Assembly: GCF_001423585.1 (NCBI RefSeq)
Contig: NZ_LMOP01000001.1
Span: 620,001-684,000, forward strand
Reading direction: 5' to 3'
DNA from: Xanthomonas sp. Leaf148
Lineage (GTDB): Bacteria; Pseudomonadota; Gammaproteobacteria; Xanthomonadales; Xanthomonadaceae
DNA: 64,000 nucleotides
Shown: piece by piece, positions 21,584 to 29,097 of the stretch
Layout: every line of letters starts with the position of its first letter
Position numbering within the stretch: position 1 is the stretch's first letter
Notes under the pieces: model-generated
What the model was told of the DNA's origin: nothing
Seen by the model: the letters and a program-made list of their open reading frames with translations, nothing else
Database searches by the model: none
Translations under genes and position numbers: made by a program

Positions 21584-23539
21584 TTACGCGCGCGCCAGCA
21601 CGCTGCTGTCGAGCATCTGCCCCACCGTATTGAGCAGATCGTTGAGGCTGAAGGGCTTGGGCAGCAAGGCCATGCCGTCGGCCAGGAACTCCTGCCGCGT
21701 GATCGCGTTTTCGGCGTAGCCGGTGATGAACAAAATCGGCAACCCCGGGCGCAACGTACGCGCCACGTCGGCCATGTCGCGCCCGTTCATGCCCGGCAGG
21801 CCGACATCGGACACCAGCAGATCGATCTGCACATCGGTGCGCAATTGATCCAACGCGCCGATGGCATCTTCGGCTTCGATCACCTCATAGCCGGCGTCGC
21901 TAAGCACCTCGCTCACCATCATGCGCACCACGTCGGTGTCGTCCACCAACAAAATGCGCGCGTTACGCGCCCGTGGTGTGGTCGGCGCCGGTGCCGGCGG
22001 CAACGCGCTCGCCGACAACCCGCGCGGCAGCAACAACGCCACCGTCGTGCCCCGGCCGATCGCACTGGTGATACGCGCAGTACCGCCGGATTGGCGCGCA
22101 AAGCCGTAGGTCATCGACAACCCAAGGCCGGTCCCTTCGCCGATGGGTTTGGTGGTAAAAAACGGCTCGAACACCTGATTGAGAACCGCCGGCTCGATGC
22201 CGCTGCCATTGTCGATGACGTTGACCGCCACGTACTCGCCATCGTCCAGTTCCGGGTCGTTGTGCGCGGTGTAGGCAGCGGTCTGCACACAGATCGTGCC
22301 TTGCCCGCGCAAGGCGTCGCGGGCGTTGATCACCAGGTTGAGCACCACGTTCTCGAGTTGGTTGGCATCGGCAATGGCCACCAGCGAGGTATCGGCAAGC
22401 TCCAGCTCCAGGGCGATGTTCTCGCCGATCGAGCGTTGCAGCATGTCTTCCAGCGAACGCACGCGCAGATTGACGTCGAATGGCTGCGCATCCAGCGATT
22501 GCTTGCGCGCGAACGCGAGCATGCGCTGAGTCAGCGCTGCAGCACGATGCGCAGAGCCGGTGGCAATCTCGGCCAGGCGCGGTACACGTTCGATACGGTT
22601 GGATTCCACCGCCAGCTGGATCATGTCCAGGCCGGAAATGATGCTGGTCAATAGATTGTTGAAGTCGTGCGCGATACCGCCGGTGAGCTTGCCCAGCGCT
22701 TCCATTTTTTGCGCCTGCAACAGCTGGATTTCGGTGCGCTGGCGTTCGGCGATCTGGTGCGCCAGTTCGGTGGTGGCGGTATCCAGTTCCTGACGCTGCT
22801 CGCGCTCGCGCTCGCGCCTCTCGGTGACGTCTTCCACCATCAGCAGGCCCAAATCCGGCTCGCGGTACGGCGACACCCGCCATTCGGTTTCGCACAGCTT
22901 GCCATCGCGCAGGATCGACAACGTGCCGCTCCAGCGCTCGCGCTGCGCCAGTGCGCTGGTCAGCGCCTGCACCGTGGCCGTTTGATCCAGCCCGGCGGCG
23001 TGGATCGCATCACCCGGCGTGGCGTCGCCGATCAGGCGCTGAAACGCCGCGTTGAGTTCATGCGTATGCAGGGTGGCATCGACCACCGCGATCGGCGCGC
23101 TGATGTGCTCGAAGATCTCGCGGAAGCGGGCCTCGCTGACCCGCAATGCTTCTTCGGCATTGCGCGCGCGCAACAGCGTACGCAAGGTGGCGACCAGTAC
23201 ATTGGGGTCGACCGGATGGATCAGGTACGCATCGGCGCCGGCATCCAGGCCGGTGATCATGTCGCCGGTGGCGATCGATGCGGCAGACACGTGTACCACC
23301 GGCAACAATGCGGTGCGCGGCTCGGCGCGCAAGCTGCGCACGATGTCGAAGCCGCTCATGTCCGGCAGGTTGACGTCCAGCACCACACCGGCAAATGTCT
23401 GCGTCGCCAGCTTGCTCAGGCCTTCGGTACCGGTGCCTGCTTCGTCGACCACAAAACGGTGATGTTCGAGCACGCGCCGCACCGAATAGCGCGTCACCGC
23501 GTTGTCATCGACGACCAGAATGTGCTGCTTACTGCTCAA
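21584..23539 (-). CDS. Hybrid histidine kinase REC-PAS-HisKA-HATPase-REC
   Basis: A 651-residue soluble signalling protein. N-terminal receiver (about 5-120; aspartate in 'GVVLDVNLPDMSG'), PAS domain (about 140-255), coiled region, H-D-F-N-N phosphoacceptor in '[16 protein letters not shown]' (about 291), ATPase domain ('VLNLVINARDAL', 'VIDNGSGIEP', 'GEGTGLGLSMTYGFARQ') and C-terminal receiver (aspartate in 'LLVSDVGLPGMNGRD', lysine in 'ALLPKPFSL'). The start is a TTG at 23537-23539, overlapping the end of the upstream kinase gene by 11 bases. It is the last gene of the stressosome cassette and a likely output module. No DNA-binding domain is present. Confidence 0.93.
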   Translation of the reverse strand: MSSKQHILVVDDNAVTRYSVRRVLEHHRFVVDEAGTGTEGLSKLATQTFAGVVLDVNLPDMSGFDIVRSLRAEPRTALLPVVHVSAASIATGDMITGLDAGADAYLIHPVDPNVLVATLRTLLRARNAEEALRVSEARFREIFEHISAPIAVVDATLHTHELNAAFQRLIGDATPGDAIHAAGLDQTATVQALTSALAQRERWSGTLSILRDGKLCETEWRVSPYREPDLGLLMVEDVTERREREREQRQELDTATTELAHQIAERQRTEIQLLQAQKMEALGKLTGGIAHDFNNLLTSIISGLDMIQLAVESNRIERVPRLAEIATGSAHRAAALTQRMLAFARKQSLDAQPFDVNLRVRSLEDMLQRSIGENIALELELADTSLVAIADANQLENVVLNLVINARDALRGQGTICVQTAAYTAHNDPELDDGEYVAVNVIDNGSGIEPAVLNQVFEPFFTTKPIGEGTGLGLSMTYGFARQSGGTARITSAIGRGTTVALLLPRGLSASALPPAPAPTTPRARNARILLVDDTDVVRMMVSEVLSDAGYEVIEAEDAIGALDQLRTDVQIDLLVSDVGLPGMNGRDMADVARTLRPGLPILFITGYAENAITRQEFLADGMALLPKPFSLNDLLNTVGQMLDSSVLARA

Positions 23540-24404
23540 GTGCCTTCTCCGCTGCCAGCGTCACCGGCAGGACCACAAAAAATTCCGAGCCTTGCCCGAC
23601 CACGCTGTTGATACCGACCCGTCCGCCAAGCAATTCGGCAAACCGCTTGCAGATCGCCAACCCCAGCCCGGTGCCGGTCAGGCGCTTCTGCAGCGGCGAG
23701 TCCACCTGTACAAAATCTTCGAACAAAGCATCGTGAAGCTCGGGCGCGATACCAATACCGGTGTCCTGCACGCTGAAGCGCACGTGGCTGTCACCTTCCA
23801 GGTGCGCCAGCACGCGCACCTGGCCGTGCGGGGTGAATTTGAGCGCATTGGAAATGAAGTTGCGCAGGATCTGCGCCAACTTCTTGTCGTCGGTGTAGAG
23901 CATCGGCAACACCGGCGGATCTTCGAAAATCAAGGTCGTGCGGCTGGCATCGGTCAGCGGGCGGAACATCCCGCGCAACGCTGCGAACAGGTCCATCAGA
24001 TCGAACCAGCCCGGCGAAATGGTGACCCGCCCGGCTTCGATCTTGGCCAGATCCAGCAGGTCATCGACCATCTCGGTGAGCTCGCGCGCCGACGCGCTGA
24101 CAAAGCGTACCTGCTTGAGTTGCTCGTCGTTGAGCGGTCCGTCCATGCCGTCCTCCAGCAGCCGGGTGATGCTCAGGATCGAACCCAGCGGCGTGCGGAA
24201 CTCATGGCTCATGTACGACAGGAACCGACTCTTGAGTTCGGATACTTCGCGCAGCTGTTCGGCCTGCTGGTCGAGCTCGGCATACAGTGCCAGCACGCCC
24301 TGATTGGTTTCTTCCAGCTCCTGGCGCAACGCCTGGTTCTGCTGGCGCAGGGTTTCAAGTTCGGCGATCGAAGCGCTGCCGGGCGCTGCATCGGATCCGT
24401 TCAT
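23529..24404 (-). CDS. Soluble histidine kinase in the stressosome operon
   Basis: A 291-residue kinase with a short N-terminal coiled coil (about 10-55, 'LETLRQQNQALRQELEETNQ') in place of a sensor domain, then HisKA 'LSYMSHEFRTPLGSILSI' and an ATPase domain with 'FISNALKFTPHG', 'VQDTGIGIAP' and 'TGTGLGLAICKRF'. With no sensory domain, it probably takes its input through protein contact, for example with RsbT or the phosphatase. The ATG at 24404 overlaps the TGA of the phosphatase gene (ATGA). Likely partners are the receivers of the downstream hybrid kinase. Confidence 0.92.
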   Translation of the reverse strand: MNGSDAAPGSASIAELETLRQQNQALRQELEETNQGVLALYAELDQQAEQLREVSELKSRFLSYMSHEFRTPLGSILSITRLLEDGMDGPLNDEQLKQVRFVSASARELTEMVDDLLDLAKIEAGRVTISPGWFDLMDLFAALRGMFRPLTDASRTTLIFEDPPVLPMLYTDDKKLAQILRNFISNALKFTPHGQVRVLAHLEGDSHVRFSVQDTGIGIAPELHDALFEDFVQVDSPLQKRLTGTGLGLAICKRFAELLGGRVGINSVVGQGSEFFVVLPVTLAAEKALEQ

Positions 24405-25411
24405 TGCATGCCTCCCAGGCGCATGACGAAAACGCACGCATCGTCGCGGCCGCGCGCGTATTCGCGCAGCAGCACAGCCGCAATGATGCGTGGATGGCGC
24501 GACAACAGCCCGGCGTGATCGCGCAGGTTCCAGCGTGTCTGCACACCGTCGCTATGCATGACCAGCAGCTTGCCCGCAGCCTGCGGAAAATCGAAAGGGT
24601 TGGCCTTGCGAAACTGCACGCCGACGATGCCCGGGTGCGAGGGCATGCCGCGCACTCCATCGCCGTCGCACAGCATTGCGCCGATATTGCCAACGCCGGC
24701 AAAGCGCACCTGCCCACTGCTGCGGTCGAACTGCATCACCGCCGCAGCACCGCCACGGCTGCCGGACATGCCGGCATGCAGTCGTGCGACACGTTCATCG
24801 GGGTAGCCACTGGCAGTGGCGGCAACGCGGGCGCCGGCATCGGCGGCATCGGCCGCGCCCGGCCCGTGGCCCAGGCCATCGATCAGGGTGACGGTGACGC
24901 GCTGCGCATCGATTGCCAGATGCCAGGCATCGCCGCACACCACTTCGTTATGCAGCGGCAGCCGGATCGCGCCATAGGGCAGATCGCGCGTGGCGCGTGC
25001 ATCGGCATAGACGCGCGCCAGCACAACCGCCCCGGTGCGGTCCGAATACGCATCCAGCAGCGCCGCATTCCGGTGCACCGTGCCCAGGCCATTACCTGGC
25101 GTGCTGCCGGTGGAATAGCCGTCGGGCAAACAATCGGCGAGTACGAAGCCCGGGCCCTGGTCTAACGCACACAGCTCCACGCCGATGCCGTCGCGACCGG
25201 CCACGCTGCACAGCTGGATCTGCCCGCCACCGCCGTGGTTGAGCAGATTCGTACACAGCTCGGTCGCAACCAGGGCAACGCGGCCGCAGGCGTATTCGTC
25301 GAACCCATTGGCCTGCGCAAGCGCCACCGCATCGCGGCGCACCTGCCCCACCTGGGTCACTTCCTCAACGCGGATGACCTGGGTGAGTGCGCCGGCGACA
25401 TTCACTTCCAT
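24401..25411 (-). CDS. SpoIIE/RsbX-type phosphatase with N-terminal RsbW-like ATPase domain
   Basis: A 336-residue two-domain protein. The N-terminal part (about 1-135) is a GHKL ATPase-like fold with N box 'VALVATELCTNLLNHGG' and 'LDQGPGFVLADCL'. The C-terminal part (about 145-336) is a PP2C/SpoIIE phosphatase with metal-binding motifs 'LIDGLGHGPGAADAADAG', 'AGVGNIGAML' and 'LLVMHSDGVQTRW'. In stressosomes RsbX dephosphorylates RsbS and RsbR to reset the complex; that role is inferred here from position directly after rsbT. The start at 25411 overlaps rsbT by 10 bases. The N-terminal ATPase domain is an addition compared with Bacillus RsbX, which has only the phosphatase. Confidence 0.88.
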   Translation of the reverse strand: MEVNVAGALTQVIRVEEVTQVGQVRRDAVALAQANGFDEYACGRVALVATELCTNLLNHGGGGQIQLCSVAGRDGIGVELCALDQGPGFVLADCLPDGYSTGSTPGNGLGTVHRNAALLDAYSDRTGAVVLARVYADARATRDLPYGAIRLPLHNEVVCGDAWHLAIDAQRVTVTLIDGLGHGPGAADAADAGARVAATASGYPDERVARLHAGMSGSRGGAAAVMQFDRSSGQVRFAGVGNIGAMLCDGDGVRGMPSHPGIVGVQFRKANPFDFPQAAGKLLVMHSDGVQTRWNLRDHAGLLSRHPRIIAAVLLREYARGRDDACVFVMRLGGMQ

Positions 25412-25797
25412 TTGGTGATGGTGATGCGCGTGCCCTTGCCGGCCGCAGTATCCAGCACAAAATCGTCCACCAGCCGTCGACTGCCGGACAGGCCCAGCCC
25501 CAGCCCGCTGCCGGAGGTCCAGCCGTCGGTGAGCGCAAGATCCAGATCCGGGATGCCCGGACCTTCGTCGCGAAAGGTCAGCTGCACGCCCTTGCGGATA
25601 CCGCTTTCCACCAGCGCCCAGTCCATGTCGCCGCCGCCGCCGTAGATCACGGTGTTGCGCGCCAGCTCGCTGGCTGCGGTGACCAGCTTGGTCTGGTCCA
25701 CCAAGCGCAGCCCGCACTGGACCACCAGCTTGCGCACGGTCTGCCGCGCCATCACGACGTCCTGCTCGGTCCGCACCGGCTGCGAGCCGGTGGTCAT
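25402..25797 (-). CDS. rsbT: RsbT-like switch serine/threonine kinase
   Basis: A 131-residue GHKL-fold protein kinase. In Bacillus, RsbT sits in the stressosome, phosphorylates RsbR and RsbS on stress, and leaves to activate a downstream protein. Motifs: N box 'LVTAASELARNTVIYGGGG', G1 'FRDEGPGIPD', G2 'GSGLGLGLSGSRRLVDDF' and 'GKGTRITITKWK'. Size and motifs match RsbT well. Its ATG overlaps the stop of rsbS (ATGA) and its end overlaps the phosphatase gene, so the order R-S-T-X is conserved. Confidence 0.93.
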   Translation of the reverse strand: MTTGSQPVRTEQDVVMARQTVRKLVVQCGLRLVDQTKLVTAASELARNTVIYGGGGDMDWALVESGIRKGVQLTFRDEGPGIPDLDLALTDGWTSGSGLGLGLSGSRRLVDDFVLDTAAGKGTRITITKWK

Positions 25798-26156
25798 GAT
25801 GCGGGGTCGGGTTGCTGCAACAGCCGCATGCCGCGTTCGACGTCGAGCGCCGTACGCACAGAGGGCAAGGTCAGACCCAGTTCCACCAGGGTGATCGCCA
25901 CCGCCGGTTGCATGCCTACCACCACGGTGCGGGCGCCCATCAGCGTCGCCAGCCCGGAGATGGTGCTGATCATGCGGCCGATGAACGAGTCGACGATATC
26001 CAGTGCGGAGATGTCGATCAGCACACCACGCGCGGAGGTGACGCTGATCTTTTCCGACAAGTCTTCCTGCAGCTGCAGCGCGAGCTGGTCGTGCATGTCC
26101 ACCTGGATGGTGACCAGCAACAGATTGCCCATCCGCAGGATCGGGATGCGCTCCAT
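25794..26156 (-). CDS. rsbS: RsbS-like STAS stressosome protein
   Basis: A 120-residue single STAS domain, the scaffold subunit that with RsbR builds the stressosome core and holds RsbT. The segment 'LIDISALDIVDSFIGRMIS' (about residues 46-64) contains the serine that RsbT phosphorylates in the Bacillus protein. It starts 1 base after the rsbR stop and its TGA overlaps the rsbT start. Identification is strong from sequence and from gene order. Confidence 0.93.
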   Translation of the reverse strand: MERIPILRMGNLLLVTIQVDMHDQLALQLQEDLSEKISVTSARGVLIDISALDIVDSFIGRMISTISGLATLMGARTVVVGMQPAVAITLVELGLTLPSVRTALDVERGMRLLQQPDPAS

Positions 26157-26157
26157 G

Positions 26158-27000
26158 TCAGCTCGCCTTGCTCACGGTCACGCCGGTGCGCTTGAGCGCC
26201 AGCGCCAACGCATCGGCCAGGTTGGCCTTGGTCACGATGCCCTGCAGATCCAGGCCCAGATGCACGATGGTCTGCGCAATCTGCGGGCGCACGCCGCTGA
26301 TGATGGCATCGGCGCCCATCAGCCGGATCGCGGTGACGGTCTTGAGCAAATGCTGCGCCACCAGCGTGTCCACGGTAGGCACGCCGGTGATGTCGATGAT
26401 GGCGATCTCCGAGCCGGTGTCGACGATGCGCTGCAGCAGCGATTCCATCACCACCTGGGTGCGCTGCGAATCCAGCGTACCGATCATCGGCAATGCCAGC
26501 ACGCCCTCCCACAACTTCACCACCGGCGTGGACAGCTCCAGCATTTCTTCCTGCTGCCGCACGATGATGTCTTCGCGGGTTTTCTGGAATGCCTTGACGG
26601 TGTACAGGCCCAGGCGGTCCAGCAGTTCGGACAGCGCCCACAGCTGCTGGGCGAGGTCTTCCGGCTTGCTGGCATATTCGCGCTGCACCAGCTCGAACAG
26701 CACGCGCTTGAGCGAGAAGATGAAGTTGGCGGTTTCCTGCGAATCGAAGCCGCGGGTGGCGCGGTCGCGCGACAGATTTTCCAGGAAGCGACGCACTTCG
26801 CTCCACTCGGCACTGTCCAGACTGCTACCGTCGTCCTTCAACGAGGCGACCAACAGCCTTAGAAAGTCCGCGCCCTGGGCCTGCAGATCCTGCCGGGAGA
26901 TGCGCGCATCGTTGCCGAGGCCTACGTCCAGCCAGGCGGCCAACAACGCGGCTTCTTGGCCACGGATCGCGTCGATTGAGCGCTGCTGCAATGCCACCAT
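26158..27000 (-). CDS. rsbR: RsbR-like stressosome sensor protein
   Basis: A 280-residue protein with a helical N-terminal sensor domain (about 1-150, starting 'RSIDAIRGQEAALLAAWLD', consistent with a globin-like RsbR N-terminus) and a C-terminal STAS domain (about 160-275). The linker 'EEMLELSTPVVKLWEGVLALP' is the hallmark of RsbR proteins, followed by 'QRIVDTGSEIAIIDITGVPTV' where the phospho-accepting threonine lies. The signal sensed is unknown; the N-terminal domain decides this in other species. I use the ATG at 27000; an ATG at 27057 would add 19 residues without family resemblance. First gene of the stressosome operon. Confidence 0.92.
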   Translation of the reverse strand: MVALQQRSIDAIRGQEAALLAAWLDVGLGNDARISRQDLQAQGADFLRLLVASLKDDGSSLDSAEWSEVRRFLENLSRDRATRGFDSQETANFIFSLKRVLFELVQREYASKPEDLAQQLWALSELLDRLGLYTVKAFQKTREDIIVRQQEEMLELSTPVVKLWEGVLALPMIGTLDSQRTQVVMESLLQRIVDTGSEIAIIDITGVPTVDTLVAQHLLKTVTAIRLMGADAIISGVRPQIAQTIVHLGLDLQGIVTKANLADALALALKRTGVTVSKAS

Positions 27001-27614
27001 GAGATCACCCGCCAAAGTTAAGAGGAGACACTGGGCATGCAGGTTGGCCTGCGCCATGACTGACGCGGCGCCCCCACGCCGATGCGCAGCAGAGTAAAGC
27101 AATTCAGATTCGGCAACCAGCGACCAAACCTGTAGCAGTCAGAGGACGCTACTGGCGGCAGTTTGACATTGCAGCGCAAGCGCCGAACGTGCACCGGGAC
27201 ACGTCGTTGGAATCGGGAATCGGGAATTGGGAATTGGCATTAGGGTGCTTGATGTTGGTCGGGAGTGCGCAGGCGCGGACTGCATGTGTGTGATTGGCTG
27301 CTGAGACGTATGCCTGAGCGACGGCGAGTCCCGGTCTCTTGCAAGCGGCATGTCGCTGCGCTGCTACGGTCGCTGCGCGTTGTCGCGCAGGTCTTGTGTG
27401 CGCGCACGCGCCGGGAGCGCGCGTGTGGCGCCATTGCGCCACGCATCTGCCCTTTGCTTCTGCACCCACCACGCCATGGCACTCAAGCAACCGCTACCGG
27501 CCTCGGCGGTGCATCCCCAAGCCGCTGCAACGCGGTGTGCTACTGGCAGTGTTTTGATCCGGCCGTCGGCGTGGTCTGATCGCCAACCGCTTTTTCCAAG
27601 GTTCCCTCCCCGCA
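27001..27614. other. Divergent region between stressosome operon and xenA
   Basis: About 614 bases upstream of both rsbR and the xenA-like gene. No protein gene is evident. It includes a heptamer repeat cluster at 27209-27238 and a GC-rich second half. Promoters for both flanking units must lie here, but I found no convincing consensus boxes. Confidence 0.45.
27209..27238. repeat. GGGAATC-type heptamer cluster
   Basis: About four units in a row of the form GGAATCG/GGAATTG. It is the same heptamer family as at 768-822, in the opposite orientation, and lies between rsbR and the xenA-like gene. Confidence 0.85.
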
Positions 27615-28715
27615 ATGTCGTCGCTTTTTTCGCCTTATCAGCTCAAGGATGTCTCGCTGCGCAATCGCATCGCGATCCCGCCGATGTGCCAATACACCGC
27701 CGTCGACGGCTTTACCAACGATTGGCATCAGGTCCACTACGCCAGCATGGCGCGCGGTGGCGCCGCGCTGGTCATCGTCGAGGCGACCGGCGTATCGCCA
27801 GAAGGTCGCATTACCCCAGGCTGTCTCGGCTTGTGGAACGATGCGCAGGCCGAAGGACTGGCACGCATTGCCGCCTCGATCACCGCAGCAGGTGCGGTGC
27901 CCGGCATCCAGATCGGCCATGCCGGTCGCAAGGCCAGCGCCAACGCACCGTGGGAAGGCGACGACCATATCGCCGACGGCGATGCGCGCGGCTGGGACAC
28001 GTTGTCGCCGTCCGCAGTCGCCTTCGGTGGCGGCCTGTCCAAACTGCCGCGGGCGATGACGCTGGACGACATCGCCCGCGTGCGTGGCGATTTTGTCGCC
28101 GCCGCGCAACGTGCACGCGATGCAGGCTTCAAGTGGCTGGAACTGCACTTCGCCCACGGCTATCTGGCACAGAGTTTCTTCTCGGTGCACGCCAACCACC
28201 GTGAGGATCGCTACGGTGGCAGCGCCGAAGGCCGCGCGCGCTTTCTGCTGGAAACGCTGCAGGCCGTGCGCGCGGTGTGGCCGGAACATCTGCCGCTCAC
28301 CGCACGCTTCGGTGTCATCGAGTTCGACGGCCGCGACGAACAGACGTTGGCCGAGGCGATCGACTTGACCCGCGAGTTCAAGCGCAGCGGTCTGGATCTG
28401 TTGAACGTCAGCATGGGCTTCAGCACGCCGAATGCGCAGATTCCATGGGGCCCGGCGTTGCTGGCACCGATCGCCGAACGCGTCAGCCGCGAGGCGCAAT
28501 TGCCGGTCGCCTCGTCCTGGAACATCGACGACCCCATCGAAGCCAACCGCGTCGTCGCCGATGGGCAGATGGAGCTGGTGATGGTCGGACGCGCGCACCT
28601 GGCCAACCCGCATTGGCCGTACCAGGCGGCACTGGCACTGGGCGAAGCGCGTCCGTCCTGGGTGCTGCCGCCGTCATACGCCCATTGGCTGGAGCGCTAC
28701 GGCAACCGCAGCTGA
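27615..28715 (+). CDS. xenA: XenA-type NADH:flavin oxidoreductase (old yellow enzyme)
   Basis: FMN-dependent ene-reductase of the YqjM/XenA class, reducing activated C=C bonds and some nitro compounds with NAD(P)H. It has 366 residues, typical for the class. The N-terminus 'YQLKDVSLRNRIAIPPMCQY' contains the class-specific cysteine (about residue 25) that tunes the flavin. 'GIQIGHAGRKASA' and 'LHFAHGYLAQSFFSVHANHR' supply FMN and substrate-binding residues, and 'MVGRAHLANPHWPY' the C-terminal phosphate site. Sequence resembles Pseudomonas putida XenA. Probably monocistronic; physiological substrate unknown, an electrophile-detoxifying role is likely. Confidence 0.93.
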   Translation: MSSLFSPYQLKDVSLRNRIAIPPMCQYTAVDGFTNDWHQVHYASMARGGAALVIVEATGVSPEGRITPGCLGLWNDAQAEGLARIAASITAAGAVPGIQIGHAGRKASANAPWEGDDHIADGDARGWDTLSPSAVAFGGGLSKLPRAMTLDDIARVRGDFVAAAQRARDAGFKWLELHFAHGYLAQSFFSVHANHREDRYGGSAEGRARFLLETLQAVRAVWPEHLPLTARFGVIEFDGRDEQTLAEAIDLTREFKRSGLDLLNVSMGFSTPNAQIPWGPALLAPIAERVSREAQLPVASSWNIDDPIEANRVVADGQMELVMVGRAHLANPHWPYQAALALGEARPSWVLPPSYAHWLERYGNRS

Positions 28716-29097
28716 TCACACGCGGACTGCGACGTTGCCGCTAGCGCGGCAACGTCTTGCTCAAACAAAGACATATCCCGCCCCGCCACGATCGCTGCAA
28801 GCACGGGAGGGAACGCTACCTCCCACCTTCGCGCAGACCGCACGGACGGCGCGCAGAACAGCACGCCAATCCCCAATTCCCAATCTCTGCAGCGACCAGC
28901 GACACACCGGTCGCACGACGCATTGGACGGCGCGCTAAGAACCAAAGTGTGCCAATGGCAAAGGACCACGCTCATTGAGCGTTGCACGCGCGAGAACCCA
29001 CGCACCTTCGCACGTCACCGCAGACCGCAGAGACGGCGTGCAAAGCAGCACGCCAATCCCGAACGCCTAATCCCCAATCCCTGCGGCATCAGCCGCT
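28716..29097. other. Intergenic region with a duplicated 60-bp element
   Basis: 382 bases between the convergent xenA and TPR-protein genes. It contains two imperfect copies (28834-28890 and 29021-29083) of a CAGACCGCA...CAGCACGCCAATCCC element, each ending in heptamer-type CCCAATC units. No gene or canonical terminator was seen. Confidence 0.55.
28834..29083. repeat. Two imperfect copies of an intergenic element ending in heptamer units
   Basis: Copy 1 at 28834-28890 and copy 2 at 29021-29083 share CAGACCGCA, GACGGCG and CAGCACGCCAATCCC, and both end in CCCAATC-like units followed by CTCTGC or CCTGC. They differ by substitutions and small indels, so the duplication is not recent. The element seems to be the context in which the heptamers sit. 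Confidence 0.75.
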
